From: Flavobacterium paronense | GTDB lineage: Bacteria > Bacteroidota > Bacteroidia > Flavobacteriales > Flavobacteriaceae | Length of the DNA stretch: 64,000 bases | Reading direction: 5' to 3' | Assembly: GCF_030409795.1 (NCBI RefSeq) | Contig: NZ_JAUFQN010000019.1 | Location: 2,294,001-2,358,000, forward strand | Shown: positions 62,620-64,000 of the stretch, in pieces | How the letters are laid out: each line of letters begins with the position of its first letter | Numbering within the stretch: the stretch's first letter is position 1 | Notes under the pieces: model-generated | Database searches by the model: none | What the model was told of the DNA's origin: nothing | What the model saw: the letters and a program-made list of their open reading frames with translations, nothing else | Program-made: the position numbers and the translations under genes

Positions 62620-64000
62620 TTAAGCTTTCCCAGCAGCAATCAAGTTCAAAGCAGATCCAGCTACATACCAACCTATTTGGCTAGCATTGTAGGTGTGATT
62701 TGCCAAAATAACATCTCTTGAACCATCAGCATGAACAAACTCTAAGGATAACGGTTTACCTGGAGCAAATTCTGTTAAGTCTAAGAAATTGATTGTATCG
62801 TTCTCCTGAATTTTATCATAATCAGCTTCGTTAGCAAAAGTTAATGCTAACATTCCTTGTTTTTTCAAGTTGGTTTCGTGAATACGGGCAAATGATTTTA
62901 CCAAAACAGCTTTAACACCTAAAAATCTTGGTTCCATGGCAGCATGCTCTCTTGAAGAACCTTCACCATAATTTTGGTCGCCAACAACTATTGAAGGAAC
63001 ACCAGCAGCTTTGTATGCTCTTGCCACACTAGGAACCGGACCATATTCTCCTGTTAATTGGTTTTTAACTTTGTTAGCTTCTTGATTATAAGCATTCACT
63101 GCGCCAATCAACATATTATTGGAAATATTGTCTAAATGTCCACGAAAACGCAACCATGGTCCAGCCATTGAGATGTGATCTGTCGTACATTTTCCAAAAG
63201 CTTTGATTAACAATTTGGCTCCAGTAATGTTTTTTCCATCCCAAGCATCAAATGGCGCTAACAGCTGTAATCTATCTGAAGTTTCACTCACCAAAATTTG
63301 AACATTAGAACCATCGGCTGCCGGAGCTTGAAAACCTGCATCCACTACATCAAATCCTCTTTTTGGCAACTCATCACCGTATGGTGGATTCAGTTTTACC
63401 TCTTCCCCTTTATCGTTTAATAAAGTATCCGTAATTGGATTAAAACTTAAATCACCAGCAATAGCTAAAGCAGCAACCATTTCTGGTGAAGTTACAAAAG
63501 CATGTGTATTTGGATTTCCATCGGCACGTTTAGAGAAATTTCTATTGAACGAATGTACGATGGTATTTTTTTCTTGTTTATCAGCACCAGCTCTGTCCCA
63601 TTGTCCAATACATGGGCCACAGGCATTAGTAAAAACTTTAGTCCCCATTTTTTCGAAAGTGGCAATGATTCCATCTCTTTCGATAGTGTACCTGATTTGC
63701 TCTGAACCCGGATTGATTCCAAATTCTGCCTTTGGTGTAATTCCATGAGCAACCGCTTGTTCCACAATTGAAGCAGCGCGAGCCATATCTTCATATGATG
63801 AATTTGTACACGAACCAATTAATCCCCATTCAATTTTTAATGGCCAACCGTTAGCAGCAGCTTCCGCTTTCATTTTGGAAACTGGAGTTCCTCTGTCTGG
63901 TGTAAATGGCCCGTTGATATGTGGTTCTAATTCTGATAAATTGATTTCAATAACTTGGTCAAAATACTGCTCCGGATTGGCATAAACCTCATCATCTCCT
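62620..64000 (-). CDS. acn: Aconitate hydratase, 3' part (5' end outside the window)
   Basis: The [4Fe-4S] enzyme interconverts citrate and isocitrate in the TCA cycle. The visible C-terminal part has about 460 residues. Cluster ligands are seen in [11 protein letters not shown] and [14 protein letters not shown] (two Cys, three apart), and substrate-binding in [18 protein letters not shown]. An internal ATG at 63873 is not the start, since the frame continues open ([18 protein letters not shown]...) to the window end. The N-terminal wording, [11 protein letters not shown], is like mitochondrial-type aconitases. It is convergent with the small exported-protein gene. Confidence 0.93.
   Translation of the reverse strand, partial: GDDEVYANPEQYFDQVIEINLSELEPHINGPFTPDRGTPVSKMKAEAAANGWPLKIEWGLIGSCTNSSYEDMARAASIVEQAVAHGITPKAEFGINPGSEQIRYTIERDGIIATFEKMGTKVFTNACGPCIGQWDRAGADKQEKNTIVHSFNRNFSKRADGNPNTHAFVTSPEMVAALAIAGDLSFNPITDTLLNDKGEEVKLNPPYGDELPKRGFDVVDAGFQAPAADGSNVQILVSETSDRLQLLAPFDAWDGKNITGAKLLIKAFGKCTTDHISMAGPWLRFRGHLDNISNNMLIGAVNAYNQEANKVKNQLTGEYGPVPSVARAYKAAGVPSIVVGDQNYGEGSSREHAAMEPRFLGVKAVLVKSFARIHETNLKKQGMLALTFANEADYDKIQENDTINFLDLTEFAPGKPLSLEFVHADGSRDVILANHTYNASQIGWYVAGSALNLIAAGKA

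Noticed and set aside
63492..63818. Overlapping open frames inside the aconitase gene
   Set aside because: The aconitase frame holds all cluster ligands; the others are shadows.
63873..63873. ATG at 63873 as the start of aconitase
   Set aside because: The frame continues without stop to the window end and the upstream residues fit aconitase, so the gene is simply cut by the window edge.

Overview
The window is chromosomal DNA from a member of the Bacteroidota, most likely a Flavobacterium-like flavobacterium. The evidence is low GC, A-rich leaders in place of Shine-Dalgarno sites, repeated promoters of the form TTG-N18/19-TAnnTTTG, the type B ribosomal protein L31, and many families typical of the phylum (DUF4199, DUF3667, DUF4290, DUF493, DUF5686, DUF2279, START-like, a long GAPDH, and a giant surface protein with a T9SS-type C-terminus). 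Most of it is core genome. I see no prophage, insertion sequence, integrated element or CRISPR array.

Layout. 1-6.4 kb: the 5' part of a GlmU-like nucleotidyltransferase, rpmE2, then a + strand run of a DUF4199 membrane protein, glycosyltransferase, phosphohexose mutase and ABC exporter. 6.2-9.8 kb: a small accessory stretch with an AraC-type regulator, small membrane proteins, a DUF5694 protein whose signal peptide is out of frame, and a DUF3667 protein. 9.8-14.8 kb (-): M23 peptidase, TonB-dependent receptor and lipoprotein. 14.9-17.3 kb (+): a ZapB-like coiled coil, ZapA, a 6S-like RNA and ribonuclease Y. 17.3-20.1 kb (-): receiver protein, XerD and two outer-membrane barrels. 20.3-25.1 kb: aroQ, a DUF5686 outer-membrane protein, an intergenic array of 21-bp repeats, and DUF1275 and TauE-type membrane proteins. 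25.1-33.6 kb: housekeeping genes (murA, DUF4290, DUF493, AAA ATPase, recQ, fmt, HU, YqgE, class IV aminotransferase, START-like). 33.7-45 kb: tRNA-Met, then a 3,627-residue surface protein with 17 alternating near-identical modules. 45-64 kb: hisS, an FtsX-type permease, prmC, ribD, a HAD hydrolase, a YigZ-like protein, a thioesterase, dnaA, a phosphatase, an RsmI-like methylase, an SLT-like protein, an operon dapF-GNAT-mltG-DUF2279, a DegP-type protease, gap, and the 3' part of aconitase.

How the genes work together. Envelope and peptidoglycan functions dominate: MurA, DapF, MltG, the M23 peptidase, the SLT-like protein, the DegP-type protease, TonB and barrel proteins, and the glycosyltransferase-mutase-exporter run. 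Division and chromosome functions are ZapA with its coiled-coil partner, XerD, HU and DnaA. Translation functions are L31, Fmt, HisS, PrmC, tRNA-Met and an RsmI-like methylase.

Main points for follow-up: the 21-bp-period array at 23.3-23.5 kb; the 498-bp-period gene array with a 1.49-kb higher-order duplication; the A7T9 run that puts the DUF5694 signal peptide out of frame; the 6S-like RNA in a zapA-ssrS-like arrangement; Asp in place of the fosfomycin-target Cys of MurA; and several palindromic or inverted-repeat clusters without an assigned role.
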